The position numbers and the translations under genes are program-made. The notes beneath the pieces were generated by a model. That model was not told where the DNA came from. It did not search any database and was given only the letters and a program-made list of their open reading frames with translations. Shown one piece after another: positions 39,409 to 51,929 of a stretch of 64,000 nt of DNA. The first letter of the stretch is position 1. The number at the start of each line of letters is the position of its first letter. Source of the stretch: Nepenthes gracilis (taxonomy: Eukaryota > Streptophyta > Magnoliopsida > Caryophyllales > Nepenthaceae); contig BSYO01000009.1 in the NCBI GenBank assembly GCA_033239525.1, positions 18,125,299 through 18,189,298 of the forward strand, in the 5' to 3' direction.

Positions 39409-39420
39409 ACTTGCCCCCTA

Positions 39421-39681
39421 AGGTTTTTAGACCGCTATGGGCTACTTGGATGACCAAGGTTTCAGACCGCTCATGGGCCACCTGGATAACCAGGGTTTAA
39501 GACCGCTCATGGGCTACTTGGATGACCAAGATTTTAGACCGCTCATGGGCCACCTGGATGACCAGGATTTTAGACCGCTCATGGGCCACCTAGATGACTA
39601 GGGTTTAAGACCACTTATGGGCCACCTGGATGACTAGGGTTTCAGACCACTTTTTGGGACATCTAGATGACTAGGGTTTAA
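39421..39681. repeat. 36-bp tandem repeat, seven units
   Basis: Units of the form GACCGCTCATGGGCCACCTG followed by GATGACCAGGGTTTAA start at 39430, 39465, 39501, 39537, 39573, 39609 and 39645. Spacing is exactly 36 bp except the first (35, one base lost). The array lies in the 3' untranslated part of the Tat-type element, between the integrase stop and a C-rich stretch (TTGCCCCCTAAG, about 39410-39422) that reads as a polypurine tract on the minus strand. Confidence 0.9.
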
Positions 39682-39865
39682 CGAGAGGGTGAAGACCCTC
39701 CCGACTTAGGGACAGTCTAGGTCAGGTAAACCTGCAAGGCAAACACAGTTTATATATGCAAAATCTAGGATCATATATGATAAGTAAACCTCTTATTTTA
39801 CTCAATTTACACAATCATGCGAATGAATGCACATAGACGGGGCTAGTACGACCTGGGCCTCTTAT

Positions 39866-41000
39866 TGGAAGTAGCGCTTCAAGTGGGTTGCGTTCCACTT
39901 TCGCGGGACCAACTTTTTGTTCTGGTTCCGGAGTTTGTATGCTTCGTTGCGTAGGACGGCGGGGATAAGAAAAGGTCCCTCCCAGTTGGGAGAAAGCTTG
40001 TTTCAGCCGGCCAGCTTGCCTGTGGCTTCAATGCCTCGTAGGACCAAGTCCCCAACGTCGAATTGTCGGGCTTTCACCTTTCTGTTGTAGTACCGGGCAA
40101 CTCGGTGTTGGTACGCTGCCATCCGTATTTTGGCAGCGTCATGGACTTCCTCTAACAAGTCCAAGTGCTCCCTGATTTTTTGGGAGTTGGTCTGTGGGTC
40201 GAAGGACTCCACCCTGAGACTTGGAAGCCCAATTTCAACAGGAATTACTACTTCAGTCCCGTAACAGAGACTGAAGGGTGTCTCGCGCGTTGGTTCCTTC
40301 GGGGTTATACGATAAGACCGGAGGACGGATGGAAACTCGTCAGCCCAGGAGCCCCCGACGTCCTCCAGCTTAGTCTTTAACCCGTGGAGTAGCGTACGGT
40401 TTGTGACCTCTACCTACCCGTTGCCCTGGGGGTATGCCACCGAAGTGTGGACCAACTTGATTTCAAGGCTGGTGTAATTCTTGGTGAAGCGTTTTTTCAA
40501 AAATTGGGTCCCGTTGTCAGTCACCACAACCTCTGGGACGCCAAACCTGCAGACAATGCTCTGGCGAAGAAACTCCAGAGCATTGTGTTCTGTGATCTTT
40601 GCATGCGGGGCCGCCTCGACCCACTTAGTGAAGTAGTCGATGCCCGCTATGATAAACATACGTTGCCCCGTGGCGATGGCAAATGGGCCGAGGATGTCGA
40701 ACCCCCATTGCGCGAAGGGCCACGGGCCGAGCGACCGGAGTTAGCGGACGGCAGGTGGTAAAGGTTGCCGTGAAGCTGGCAGCTTTCACATTTCTTCACA
40801 AATTCAAAGCGCGTCCTTTTCTTGATGGCCAATAGTAGCCCCACTGCCATGATCTTGAAGGCGAGGTTTTCCGCCACGTGTGATCCACAGATCCCGAGGT
40901 GAACTTCACCCGGTAGCGTAGTCGGCCTCCTCGGGAGTTAGGCAGTGGAGATACTGAGTCGAGTATCCTTGATATCTGACCGCCCATCGACTATCGTGTA
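39866..41000 (-). pseudogene. Tat-lineage integrase remnant
   Basis: Minus-strand reading, right to left. Part of the zinc-binding region is at about 40750-40880 (CESCQLHGNLYH). The catalytic core at 40414-40659 has GIDYFTKWVEA (first Asp) and VTDNGTQF (second Asp). YPQGNG is followed by an in-frame stop where homologues usually have glutamine, and then VEVTNRT supplies the Glu. The C-terminal part includes ARYYNRKVKARQFDVGDLVL, NKLSPNWEGPFLIPAVLRNE and finally KRYFQ with a stop at about 39866. No chromodomain follows, as expected for Tat elements. Stops and frameshifts make it non-functional. Confidence 0.85.
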
Positions 41001-41267
41001 TCAGCCGGCTGTCTTTTTGATTCGCTTGGCCTTTTCGGAGTCCTCTGGGAGTGATCCGTCGGCCAAGTATCTAAAGTAAGATGTCATCCAGTTTTCCGTC
41101 CCGGAAATCTGCATTGCCTCCTGTTTCTCTATACTGGGAGGGCTCAGGATCTCCCGCATGTCCCTGGAATACTGTTCTGGGTTCTCGGCAGCAGCAGCTC
41201 TAGCCAGCCGGTCCGCCTTCCAATTTTCAGTTCGAGGAACGTGTGTCAGGGTCAGCTTGTTGAAACC

Positions 41268-41839
41268 CTAGATGGCCTCCTTTGCCTTTGCGAGGTATCT
41301 GGCCAAAGAAGGGTTGTTTGCCTCGAAGCCTCCATTGACCTGGTTGACGATTAATTCGGAGTCGCTGTGGACCGCCAACCTCTTGGCAGAGCACTCCTTT
41401 GCCAACCGTAAGCCAGCTAGCAGGGCTTCATACTCGGCGACGTTGTTGGTCGCTGAGAAATCAAGTTTCAAGGAATACTTGATCTCGAATCCATCAGGGG
41501 TCGTTAGGATCACTCTTGCTCCACTGCCACTGTCCGTAGACGATCCGTCCACGTGGAGTGTCCATTCTGGGATCTCGTTGGGCTGTTCTTCATTTTCTGC
41601 GGGCTGTTCCTCGTGAATTGGGGTCGTGGTCTCGACAATAAAGTCAGCCAGAGCTTGCGCCTTTATGGCCGGTCTGGGCCTGAATTCGATGTCGAACTCT
41701 CCCAATTCAATAGCCCACTTCACCAGCCGTCCAGAAACGTTTGGTTTTTGGAGTATGCTCTTCGGTGGTTGGTCAGTAAGGACCACTATGCGATGCGCTT
41801 GAAAGTCGGGCTTAATTTTGTGCTGCGAAGATAAGTGCC
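41268..41839 (-). pseudogene. Dual RNase H region of the Tat-lineage element
   Basis: A nearly intact minus-strand frame reads HKIKPDFQAHRIVVLTDQPP, then GRLVKWAIELGEFDIEFRPR and AIKAQALADFI: the end of the ordinary gypsy RNase H. The second, archaeal-type RNase H typical of Tat elements follows: WTLHVDGSSTDSGSGARVIL, ATNNVAEYEALLAGLRLA, VHSDSELIVNQVNG. Acidic residues at VDG, EYEAL and SDSE are retained. Two RNase H modules in a row support the Tat assignment. Confidence 0.88.
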
Positions 41840-42099
41840 GGTGCCATTTTTATTGCAGCGGATAGTGAGTTTGGGCAGTCAATGTTTTGCTTACATAGCG
41901 GACCGAGGCTTTTTGGATATCAGTTCTGGCGCACGAGGACGGACTGGGGACACTTTCGTCTTCTTTAGGTAAAGGTACTGCTCCTCTCCGTCTTTGGGTG
42001 ACGCTAGTAATGGTCAGGCTGGCCGGATACTACTTGACTCATTGAAGGAATTTGGCGATCTGCCGTTCACTGGAATTCGTTAGATTTTATCTCTCTTAG

Positions 42100-42864
42100 A
42101 GTTTTAAAGAAAAGGCAGTACTTGTCTTGAGACTTCGTGAGGAAGCGGGATAAATGATTAGCCGCCAGTCAATCATTGGGACGTCTTTTACGTTTCGTGG
42201 GGAGCTATGTCGGCCCAGGGCCTTAATCTTTTTCAGGTTTGCCTCGATCCCCCCGCGGGCGATGAAACCCAAAAACTTCCCATAGGCTACCCCAAGACGC
42301 ACTTAGTTGGATTTAGCTTCATTTGGTCTTTGGCGGAGCACTTCAAAGGATTCTTCCAGTCGCGTATGTGGTCGCCGGTGACTCTGCTCTTGCGAGCATG
42401 TCGTCGACGTGACCTCCATGTTGCGACCAAAATTTTCGAACATCTTGTTGACTAGCGCATTGGTAAGTTACTCCAACATTCTTCAGTCGAAGGGCATCAC
42501 ATTGTAGCAATAGGTGTCCCGTGCATCGCGAATGAGGTATGCTCCTCGTCTTCGGACTCATTCGAACCAGTTTGTAACCCGAATAGGCGTCCATGCTTGG
42601 CCGATTCATGCTCTACCATGCGGAGTCAACCAGTAGGTCGATCATGAGTAAGGAAAAACTGTCTTTCGGGCAGGCCTTATTGACGTCGGTAAAATCGATG
42701 CACATTCGCCACTTTCTGTTGCTCTTTCTGTGCGCAAAGCAGTTGGAGCAGGCGATTGTTAGCCTGCATCTACTCCACCAGTTGTTGAAAGTAAGGCGGT
42801 AAAACTTTGCCTGTGGCCCCGTTGACCAGGACATCAGCAGCATGGTCCTGGTCGGGGTTAGCAT
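42100..42864 (-). pseudogene. Tat-lineage reverse-transcriptase remnant
   Basis: Frame-shifted minus-strand pieces: KWRMCIDFTDVNKACPKDSF at about 42660-42720, MDAYSGYKLVRMSP just downstream on that strand, LKNVGVTYQ, and the catalytic loop reading HVDDMLA near 42400. A thumb remnant (IKALGRHSSPRNVKDV) lies at about 42180-42240. It is badly frameshifted. Only about 130 bp separate it from the presumed primer-binding site at about 42985, so gag, protease and the start of the reverse transcriptase are deleted. Confidence 0.8.
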
Positions 42865-42991
42865 TTTCTCTAGCGGGATCGCTAGCTTGGGCTATTGTGT
42901 TCACCATTGCAGAATCAGAATGTGACAGAGAGTTTGTCTTGATTGATTTTTATGGTAGGCTTTTCGTAGCGGTTCCCACGGATGGCTTTGA

Positions 42992-44087
42992 TGATGCGTG
43001 CACGGATCCGGCTTGAGCGTTTGGATTCTCTTGGATGGATTGAACTGGGCTCCGTTCCTTTAGTCACGAATCTGCACACCACTAAAAAGAACAAGAGGTC
43101 GGGCGTTAACGGCGGGATGTAATCTCACCAGAAAATACTCGAGCGCTCAAGTCAATAAAAGCTTGATCTTCATGGGAAGGCGAAGATGCGTGAGAGCAAT
43201 GGGAGGGGAAGATAGTGTTTTGTTCCAAATGTCGGAGAGGCGTAGGGCCTTTCGTGTCTGGATGGTGGGAAGGCAAGAGAACGGCGGTAGAGACTCGTTC
43301 GTTGCCTTGGATTTTGATCATGTCTGAGAGTTTGGCTTCCGGGAGAGAGAGAGAGCTTGTTTCTCAGAGCACTTAGGGTTTTCTGTGAGTGAATGCAGAC
43401 GTACCTAGAATGAGGATTCTAGGGTTTATTTTATGGCTGGGAGAATGATCATCCTTCTTTGGAAGGCGTGATCCTTCCTGTCTCAACCTTGGCTGGCTTG
43501 CCTTCTGGAGCAGATGCCAGTTACCAAGGTGGGCGCGATCCTTTCCTTCTGAGGAGGCCAACCGCTTCACAAACTAACGTCCTTCCTTTTCAGTACATGG
43601 CCGTTTGGTTACTTTGGCGGGTAAGGAATTGGGAAGATTTGACGCATTCCTTATTTGAAGGGCGCCAATCTTGTCAATATCCTTTCTGGTGTAAATTGAG
43701 ATCGTGGAATATCCTTGGAGGATCGTGGTTGGCCTTTTAATGACTGGTGGGCCTAAATGGAGTGGGGCAGATTCTTGTAGAAAGAGCCTTTTTGGCGATG
43801 TTCGGGGCTCAGACGGTTAACGTCTGGTGACCCGTCAGCGTGTTGTTGCCCTCGTGGAGAACGAAGGGAGAGTGGCTGGCGATCAACTGATGGGTTGTGG
43901 ACTAGAATGGAATAGGCTCATCATTGTTGCAAAGCCTCTAAAGGCCCAATCGAGTTGGTTAGCATTAAGTTGACCGTCTTGGGCTTTTTCAGTTCCTGAG
44001 CTCGTCTTCTTATTGGGCCATCAAAAATTATTTGTAGGCCTTCAGATTGGCCTTTTCTTTGCCAACCCATTATTAGTGTACCCATCA
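42992..44087 (-). mobile_element. Right (5') LTR of the minus-strand Tat-type element
   Basis: On the minus strand it starts TGATGGGTACACTAATAATG at 44087, the same start as the LARD LTRs (TGATGGGTAC). It has GACTTGAGCGCTCGAG at about 43150, matching the ACTTGAGCGTCGGAG motif of the other LTRs. It ends near 42992, just before a segment reading ATCCGTGGGAACCGCTACG, which resembles the region after the usual TGGCGCC primer-binding site. Length is about 1096 bp. No matching TSD was found on the left side of the element. Boundaries are inferred from these motifs. Confidence 0.65.
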
Positions 44088-44520
44088 AGTAGAAAGTTAA
44101 GAAATTTTTCTCTGTAATCTAAATTTAAAAAACTATCAAATATTGTCCAAAAAGTCATTTGCATTTGTTAGATTTTTAAGATGAGTAATTTTATTTTTTA
44201 GGATATAAATATGACTAATTTTTTAATTATATAAATATTTTTTTATTAAAGATTAGACTATTTAAAAAAATAATTTTTCTAATAAAATATAATAAAATTA
44301 TACAAAACTATAACATTTAATTTTTTCCATAATTTACTAAATATATATCATATTATATAAAATAATTCTAACACTTCTTATCATAAAAATGAATATTAAA
44401 CTCTTGATTTAATTTAACCTTTCTAAACCTTTGTAGCTTTGGGAAAACATGCCTTTCGATTACTTTGAAAAACATGCTTTCGATAAGGTAATGCGCATAC
44501 ATGCTTTATTTTATACAAAT

Positions 44521-44555
<35 letters not shown>

Positions 44556-46230
44556 TGTTCCACAAGATTAATATCTTCATAGACATTTTTGATTTGAGAG
44601 TGAAATATAAATAATTGTTTTCTATTTGCTGGTTGCAAGTCGTAACTTACTAATTGAAGAACATTGTGTTGATCTTTATATAGAATGTAAAACCTCTTAT
44701 AGATCGTGCTATCAAAATCAAAATAAAATATACTATTAAATTATGTAACGCCCATCTATTAATTTTTTAAGGTGTAGCTTATTAATATCATAATATAATC
44801 ATAATATTATATTATTAAAAATAATTTAATATATATGTTTCATAAAATCATTTATAAAATAAATCGATCGTTACTATAAAATTAAAAATCTTCTATCAAC
44901 TATCAAATTTATTATGATATAGATTTATATTTATATTATATCTAAATTATATGCAACATGAACCATTGAATGCTGAACAGTTTACTTAGTACCATGGGGG
45001 TAGGACCCAGCAAAAATAAATGTGGACCTTGTAAATTTAACCATGACCGTTGGACCATGTACAAATATGCATCTTCATGCTATACTTGACAGGGAAGCTG
45101 CGTTGCTCCAAAAGCATCCTTCTGTACATACAATAGGGCAATCAATCTGCTGAAGGTATTTATTACTCATTTATATCACTATTTTTATAAGAAAATAATA
45201 CGAAATATATGAATCTTTAAGTAACTAAAATTTATTATAAAAATATATAAAATATGAATAAGTAAATAAAATTAATATTTTTGGAAAATTGCAACTCATG
45301 TAGAAATTAAATTATCTTTTATGAATTTTTTTAAAAAAATTGTTTTACCTGTTTTTTTTTTTTTTGAAGAAGAATGAGATATTATAAGATTATCGTTTGT
45401 TTTGAATTTATGGGAGAAATAAAAAGGACAGGAGACAGATTTTGGTGAAGAAATTGCTTTTGGTTTTCCGTGGTACGGATGGCTGTAAAAAGTGTGTATG
45501 TGGAGGATATAAAACGGTAGCTTTTCTCGATGAAATGATGGCATGAAGTGAAGGGACGATTCAATACTTCTGTGCAGCTCCCATTATAATTATAATAAAA
45601 AAATAATATTAGCCATATATTTATTTATAGTAAAATTATTAATTTTGATATATAAAAATATATATATATATTAAATATTAAAATAGTGTAATAATATATA
45701 TGAAAATCGGAGATCTCCAATGAGATGCTTTTTATGAAACCACCGGATAATTATGTTTATGCGTATTTCGTTTGTTGGTGTCGAAACCATTATTTTTTGG
45801 TTTAATTTGTAATTCAAATATGTTTTTTAGACACAAACATATTTTATTTTTTAATTGATATATAACTAATTAAATTAATTAAATATTATAAATACATATA
45901 AATTATTATATTTTTTAAAAATGTATTAGATTGATCTTTAATAAAAAAATAACATTTTTAAAATTAATACATTATTTATCCTTTTATTTTATAAAAGGAT
46001 GATCTTTACGTAATTGTGTGCATAAAAAGATGATTTTTAAATAATAATAATGATAATTTTTTTATTTTAAGCTAAATGAAGTTTTATAATTTCTAGATTC
46101 TCTTCTTATCTCCATTTTCTCATATTTAAAAATTCGTGTCTTTAAAAAAACACATACAATTATTGACAACTATTTTTCTATAACTTTTGAGAATATTGAG
46201 AGATAATAATAAAATAAGTAATGCGTTATG
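44088..46230. other. AT-rich intergenic region
   Basis: Mostly AT-rich and without a supportable gene. It holds a GA microsatellite (44522-44553). Around 44980-45150 is a less AT-rich stretch with no recognised content. Confidence 0.55.
44522..44553. repeat. (AG)16 microsatellite
   Basis: Perfect 32-bp AG dinucleotide run. Confidence 0.95.
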
Positions 46231-46234
46231 AATT

Positions 46235-46900
46235 TGAATTGCTAACGGATTAGGATACCTCTTAGTTTTTACGACGAGTCGAACTAAAACCAATTCGATC
46301 TTTATCTTTTATAGCCTAAATCATATATATCATAACTCAAAATAGAAGGTTAGATCATTGGCGAAACCCACTCCATGGTTTAATTTTCTGAAAATTAAAT
46401 TAATAATTTTTCTCAAAAGATGAAAAGATATAGAGACGAGATATATGTGTGATTACATAATAATGTGGGTTTTGAGTTTAATTCAAAAGTTACGTTCAAT
46501 GTGCAGCGATTTTGATATCAAGGGATCAAGAATCATTAAGGAATTCTTCAGAGACTGTTTGGACAGAGAGAGCCCTTGAGTGTGAGTATTTACGGGTGTA
46601 TCTAAACATGAGAGGAGTCATGTCTTTTGGAATCTGTCCCAAGGGTTTTTTATATCCTTTGAGCCAGGTTAATTGGGCCCTGTTTAGGCGCTAAGATTGG
46701 CCACCAATTAGTCATGTAGATTTGATAGGTTAGCACGGGGATCATGAGCGCCGATTAAGATAACCATGATTGATCAAGAGAACCTCTCATTCTTCGAAGA
46801 AATGTTGGATGCAGCGGATATGAGAGTTGCCAGTATGAGAGATCTACTGAGTTTGAGTTGCCATTTGGAAGACAAATTTCTTATTACAAAGTATTACTAT
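46235..46900 (-). mobile_element. Diverged gypsy-type LTR fragment
   Basis: The left part aligns with 38390-38560: GGATTAGGATACCTC against AGATTAGGGAGCCACTC, and GGTTAGATCATTGGCGAAAC followed by CCACTCCATGGTTT against the GGTCGGAGGATTGACGAGAT block. The right part is GC-richer and LTR-like, but I could not find matching ends or a TSD. Probably a solo or partial LTR of the same minus-strand group. Confidence 0.5.
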
Positions 46901-47992
46901 ATCAACTCTAAAATTATACTTTGTAATGCACAAACCAAAATATAAAAACAAAAGTTCATATTATGGGCATATAATCACGGATATGTATATTTTGAATATA
47001 TTTGGATTTAAAAATTTTAATTTGAATCCACTTATCGAATTTCAGGTTTCATCCAAAACTAAATATTTAATAAAATTAGGTAAAATTTAATAAATTTGTA
47101 TGGAGTTAAGTTTTTTATTATATATACATATGTATTTGTTGTTTACACATGGTTGCTTGGCGGGCAAAGCTTAAGAAAATTTTATTAAATTAAAACGTTT
47201 ATATACATTATTAGTATTATTTATTATTTTAAAATTTTAATATAAAAATAAATATTTTAGATATATCTAAATTGATACTTAAATTCTTTTTCTTAAGAAC
47301 TTAAAATGGTTTTTCTTTTATTTATTCTTATTTCTCTTCCATTGTAAAAGGACGCAAAAATTTTTAAGAGAAAAATTTTGATGACTAAGTTATTCTGAAT
47401 AGCTGAACAAATCTAAAGATAATAAAAGTTAAGAAACTTTCCAATATATAAATATGAAAGTCGTCCATCTTAATCTATAAAAAAATTATTAATATCCTAT
47501 AATAATAAATAATTCTATTATTTTTAATGTAGAAATATGATTAATCCCTTTATTTTATAAATATTATTATTTTAATTAAAGATAGACTAAAAATAATTTA
47601 TTTTATAAAATATAAACAAATATATGAGATTATAACTTTTAATAATTTTATTAAATTATTAAATATATGAAATAATTCTTACACAAATCCCCATTTTTAC
47701 TTCAAATTATTCTCGTGCATTTGATTCTTGAATCCAAATTCGCACCAACGGTTGTTGTTATAATTTCATAAAAAAAATTTCAGGAATAGTTGCACCCTTT
47801 AAAATATAATTGTATGATGTAGCATAAAAATTAATGAACATTATATAAACAAATACCTTTTAACATAAAAAATTTGGGCTCACAAATGCTAAGAAAGAAG
47901 ACAGTTTATAATTATAAAATAATGTACAGAAATTATCCATATATTATTTCTTTTGAAAAAAAGGACGAAAATGGGGTAATATTACAAGAACT
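46901..47992. other. AT-rich intergenic region
   Basis: Nothing recognised; AT-rich with short stop-bounded frames. Confidence 0.6.
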
Positions 47993-48191
47993 TTAGGCCA
48001 TATTTGATTGTGGGAATAAGGTGAGAATAGAATTTCTATTTTCAAGGAATAGATATTTCTTCGTTTGGTTACAAATTTAATTAAAAATAAATATTTTTAA
48101 AAAATATTTATTTTCACATTTAATGAGAATATCTATTCTCATTATTATTATTATGTGTTATTATTATTATATTTAATTATTATTATGTTTT

Positions 48192-48192
<1 letters not shown>

Positions 48193-48239
<47 letters not shown>

Positions 48240-48281
48240 TATTATTATTATTACTATTATCATTATTATTATTATTACTAT
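48193..48281. repeat. (AAT)n followed by (ATT)n, palindromic microsatellite in the MITE
   Basis: About 45 bp of AAT repeats run straight into about 40 bp of ATT repeats, the latter interrupted by CTATTATC. The two arms are complementary and could form a long hairpin at the centre of the MITE. Confidence 0.9.
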
Positions 48282-48452
48282 TCCATCTTATTTCTCATAC
48301 TATTTTACAAATCAAATAAAAAAATATTAATTTTACTTTATTCTATTCTAATAACCAAATATGAAAATAACAATTCAAACTATATTCTCATCCTATTCAA
48401 TTCATTGGAATAACTATTCTATTCCCACTTTATTTCATTTTAGCAACCAAAC

Positions 48453-49125
48453 TGATGGGTACAATATACCCAGCCTAGAAAACCGTTCAAACCACTTTAT
48501 CCAATCCGATGGCGGTTATCACTGGCGGTTAACTATGGATAAGATTCGACCATTTCAGCGGTTGACTATGGATAAGATCCTCCATCTATATAAAGACCTC
48601 ATCCCAATGAGAAGAAGGAAGGGAGAGGAACGGGAGAAAATCGCAAGAAAAACGGCCGAAAACCTCCAAAAATGAATATAAGAGAAATGGCCAGAGAGAC
48701 AATCTATCTTAAGGAGGCCAGCCCTCCATCATCCCAAGTGGTCAAAACAACGGGTAGAGAGCCCATAGAAAAGATCTTTCCTCTTCCTCTAAGAGATCTC
48801 CCGTCTAATGATTAATAATAATTTACAAACTCCCCCCCGAGGCATACTTTAATCCGTTCACCGGTTGAACGCAACAAAATACTCCACCCACCAAATATAC
48901 ATCATCCATTTATCTTTCTATATTCTTGGAAAGACTTCTGACTTGATTGTCAGAGGGTTTACGGTAGGAACAATTTTTGCCGATCTCTGACCTCTAGTTT
49001 TTAATTGTGTTGTATAGGATTCAGATTCAAGATTATGAAAACGGATCAGCATCAGATCGACTAAAATGAAGATCCCATTTGCTGCCCCGAATCCGTAAGA
49101 CAATCCAAATTTCTAGTACACAACA
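48453..49125 (+). repeat. 5' LTR of the LARD-type element
   Basis: 673 bp. TATA-like CATCTATATAAAG lies near 48583-48595. It shares nearly the full sequence of the right LTR but contains about 60 bp (roughly 48837-48900) absent there. Its GACTTGATTGTCAGAG near 48938 is a mutated form of ACTTGAGCGTCGGAG, which is intact in the right LTR. Confidence 0.9.
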
Positions 49126-51184
49126 TTGGCGCCGTCTGTGAAAACCGGCCAAAAGGCCAACTTTACCACCAAAAAACGTGAAAACAAAACTGATATCAAC
49201 ACTCCTGCCAAAGAAACTACCACTCCTAGGCTGTTTCACAAATAGCCATAAATGAAACCGACAGACACTCTTCATTAAAAAGATCGATACTCAAGTGTAT
49301 AATACATCCGTTCCAGGCTCTTTGCGTCAAAAGTGCAGATCATTTTACACTAACCGGTCATTTTATTCCTACTGGTCATTTCACTCAAAATTACAACCGG
49401 CACTCAAACTACCAGTTGTAAGTCAACCAGTATTTTCTCTCTCATAGAGGAAAGAAAGGGCGAAGCACAGAACGGTATAAACAGAAGAAAAAATAGATAA
49501 AAGCCGGATAGGAACATATTGTGGCATTTTCTCCCTAAAAATGTTGGATACGAAAGTATTTCATAATCTCCTCTCATAGGCAGTCGGACACGGATCCATT
49601 CCGGTACTCCCTCTCATATAGCAACTGATTTTTTCTATCTGCATAACTGGAGCCTACAATGCCATTTCAGCATTTTGTGGCACCTACAAGTTCATTCAGG
49701 TGTGAAATTCCAAATCGACTGAGGTGAAATCCACTCCGGATTTTGTTCACTTCAAGAATTATATTCTGAAATCTCACTTCCGTAAATCCACAAGGAATGA
49801 CCAACGTTGCCCTGGGGGCTTTTTCTTCAACCGCCCATACTGCAACTTCAAGAAGAAGAAATAAAGAAATCACCCAACCTAGAAAACATAGAGGCACAAT
49901 ATTCGAATTTAAGTTGGCTTAAACAGACGGATTTCATTCGAGATAGAAGGTTAAGGGGCAACATCCTTGCCACTCCCAAGATGGACGGCAAAGAGGGGCT
50001 AGTCAATGGAGGTCACACTGGGGGCTTCTCCTCAACACCGGTCTCCAACATAATAAAAAAAAAAAGAAAAAGCCCAGATTTGGCCCACGGCCGGTTTGAC
50101 CTAGTCAAATCGGCTCCAATTTCTTTCCCATGGCCGGTTTGACTTAGTCAAACCGGCTTTAGCTTTCACCAATTAAAAAAAATGGAAAATAAAGTCGATC
50201 GGATTTCAGCGCTGCAGCAGAAAAGAAAGAGGAAAGAGGGGAGGGAAGAGAAAGAAGGTGGCAAGGCTAGCAGCGGCAGCGACCACCGTCGCCGGAGGAG
50301 GAGTAGCCCAGATCTGAAGGCAGTGATGCCTTCTTCCCATTTCCCCTCCGATTTCATGCTGAGACATAACTGCAGAAAGGAGATCGTGAGCCGCAAGAAA
50401 CCACCGCCACTACAACCACCATCGCTGGAAGAAAATTTCCAAATCATGGCAAGGAAACCTTTCCACCCTCTTTGAGAATACATGTATTGTGGTTGCATGC
50501 GGCAATTTTGTGGTGATTTGGCGAGATTTTGGTGCATCGTGTAACGTGGCACGGTGGAGTGAAGAAGAAGGCATTGACGGCGCTTGTGTAAGCTACCGTT
50601 GCTTAACGATCTTGTCATCGGACGGCCGGCACCATGACTGGCGACATCGCCCGTTTCGGGACAGCACTTGACCGGTGCTCATCATCTTCAAAGCCCTCTC
50701 TTTGGTTCCTCAAACCATGCACAGAGCCACTCCGTCCAAAAGCAGAGCAACCTGTGCAGAAGCGGAGCATTTGGCCCGTGAAAATCATTCTACTGATTTC
50801 ACTTCGCTCCAAAAATCACTCCGGCTCCCAGAAGTGCTCATCCACTCCGGAAGGCTTCCAACTCGGACTTGGCTAACTCCGAACTTCAATCGACTTCGGA
50901 TTTCGCACGCATTTTTCCCTAGTGGCGAAGCACACCGAAAATCTCTCCTAAATTAAGCACTCCGGCGATGCAAGCGTTTCGGTAATTAAAGTTCACTCCA
51001 ACATCACTTTGGACAGTGAATGTTCGCTCAGGTGGCTTGTCCACTCCGGAAGGCTGTCAATCCCGGACTTCAATCAACTCCAGACTTTAGTCAACTCCGG
51101 ATTTTTCCTGGCAGCACGAGGCACTTCGAAAATCCCTCACAAATTTCCAAATCAGCAATTGAAAGTGTAAAAAATTGATTTTAA

Positions 51185-51300
51185 TTCAAATCGACTGAGG
51201 AAAATCCAAATCGGCATTTGAAGGTGTCAAAACCGATTTCAATTCGAATCGACTGAGGAAAGTCAGAATCGGCCTTTGAAGCTGCCCGGTTAAAAGCACT
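51185..51300. repeat. 58-bp tandem duplication in the LARD interior
   Basis: AATCGACTGAGGAAA recurs 58 bp apart (51190 and 51248), with the following AATCGGC(A/C)TTTGAAG conserved. A related ATCGACTGAGG occurs once more near 49717. Confidence 0.65.
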
Positions 51301-51929
51301 TCGGATTTTCCATTCACAATTGCCCGCAGAAGCTCTCTAGGAACATGCATTCTGTATGCGTAGCACTCCAAAAATCTCTCGCAAATTTCCAAACGACATT
51401 TCCCCTCACAAATCGCTCAGGGTGTCCTCTCACAACTACAAACCAACACTTCCTCTCTCGCACAGTTGGCTCATTTTTCACTACGACGTTCAACATGTGT
51501 TCTGCTCGCGTGGAAAACCGGCACCCAAACAAGCGCCACGAGTAGCTCACTCCAACATCAATTTTGCCGTTTTGCTAATCAGGCATTCGGCCGGTTGAGA
51601 TCAACTTCGACCAAAAAGGGCATTCCGTCGATTATTTTCACTCCGATCATAGCTCAATCTGGTGCGCAAAAAGCACTCATGTTGATTTTCACTCCGGTGC
51701 GCAAAAGTCACTTAAGCAGGATAGCTGTCCAGCTGAGTTGCCAATCATGTCGAGTTGCCAATCAAGCATCTAGCCCAGTGAGGAAACAACTAGCCAATCG
51801 CATTTCTTTGTTTCCCAGTGAGCCGATCTGATTCACTCCGACATTTCATCTCTCATCAAGCCTGTTTAGATTCACTTCGGCATTTTCTCTCACATCAAGC
51901 CGGTTTAGATTCTCTTCAGCATCTCTTCT

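Noticed and set aside
39421..39681. 36-bp repeats as a CRISPR array
   Set aside because: Direct tandem repeats with no spacers, inside a retrotransposon.
43106..43740. Open frames of 65-93 codons on both strands
   Set aside because: They fall within the Tat-type LTR and carry no recognisable domain.
50166..50618. Open frames of 97-150 codons in both directions, one very basic
   Set aside because: They sit in the non-coding interior of the LARD element, overlap each other, and resemble no gag or host protein.
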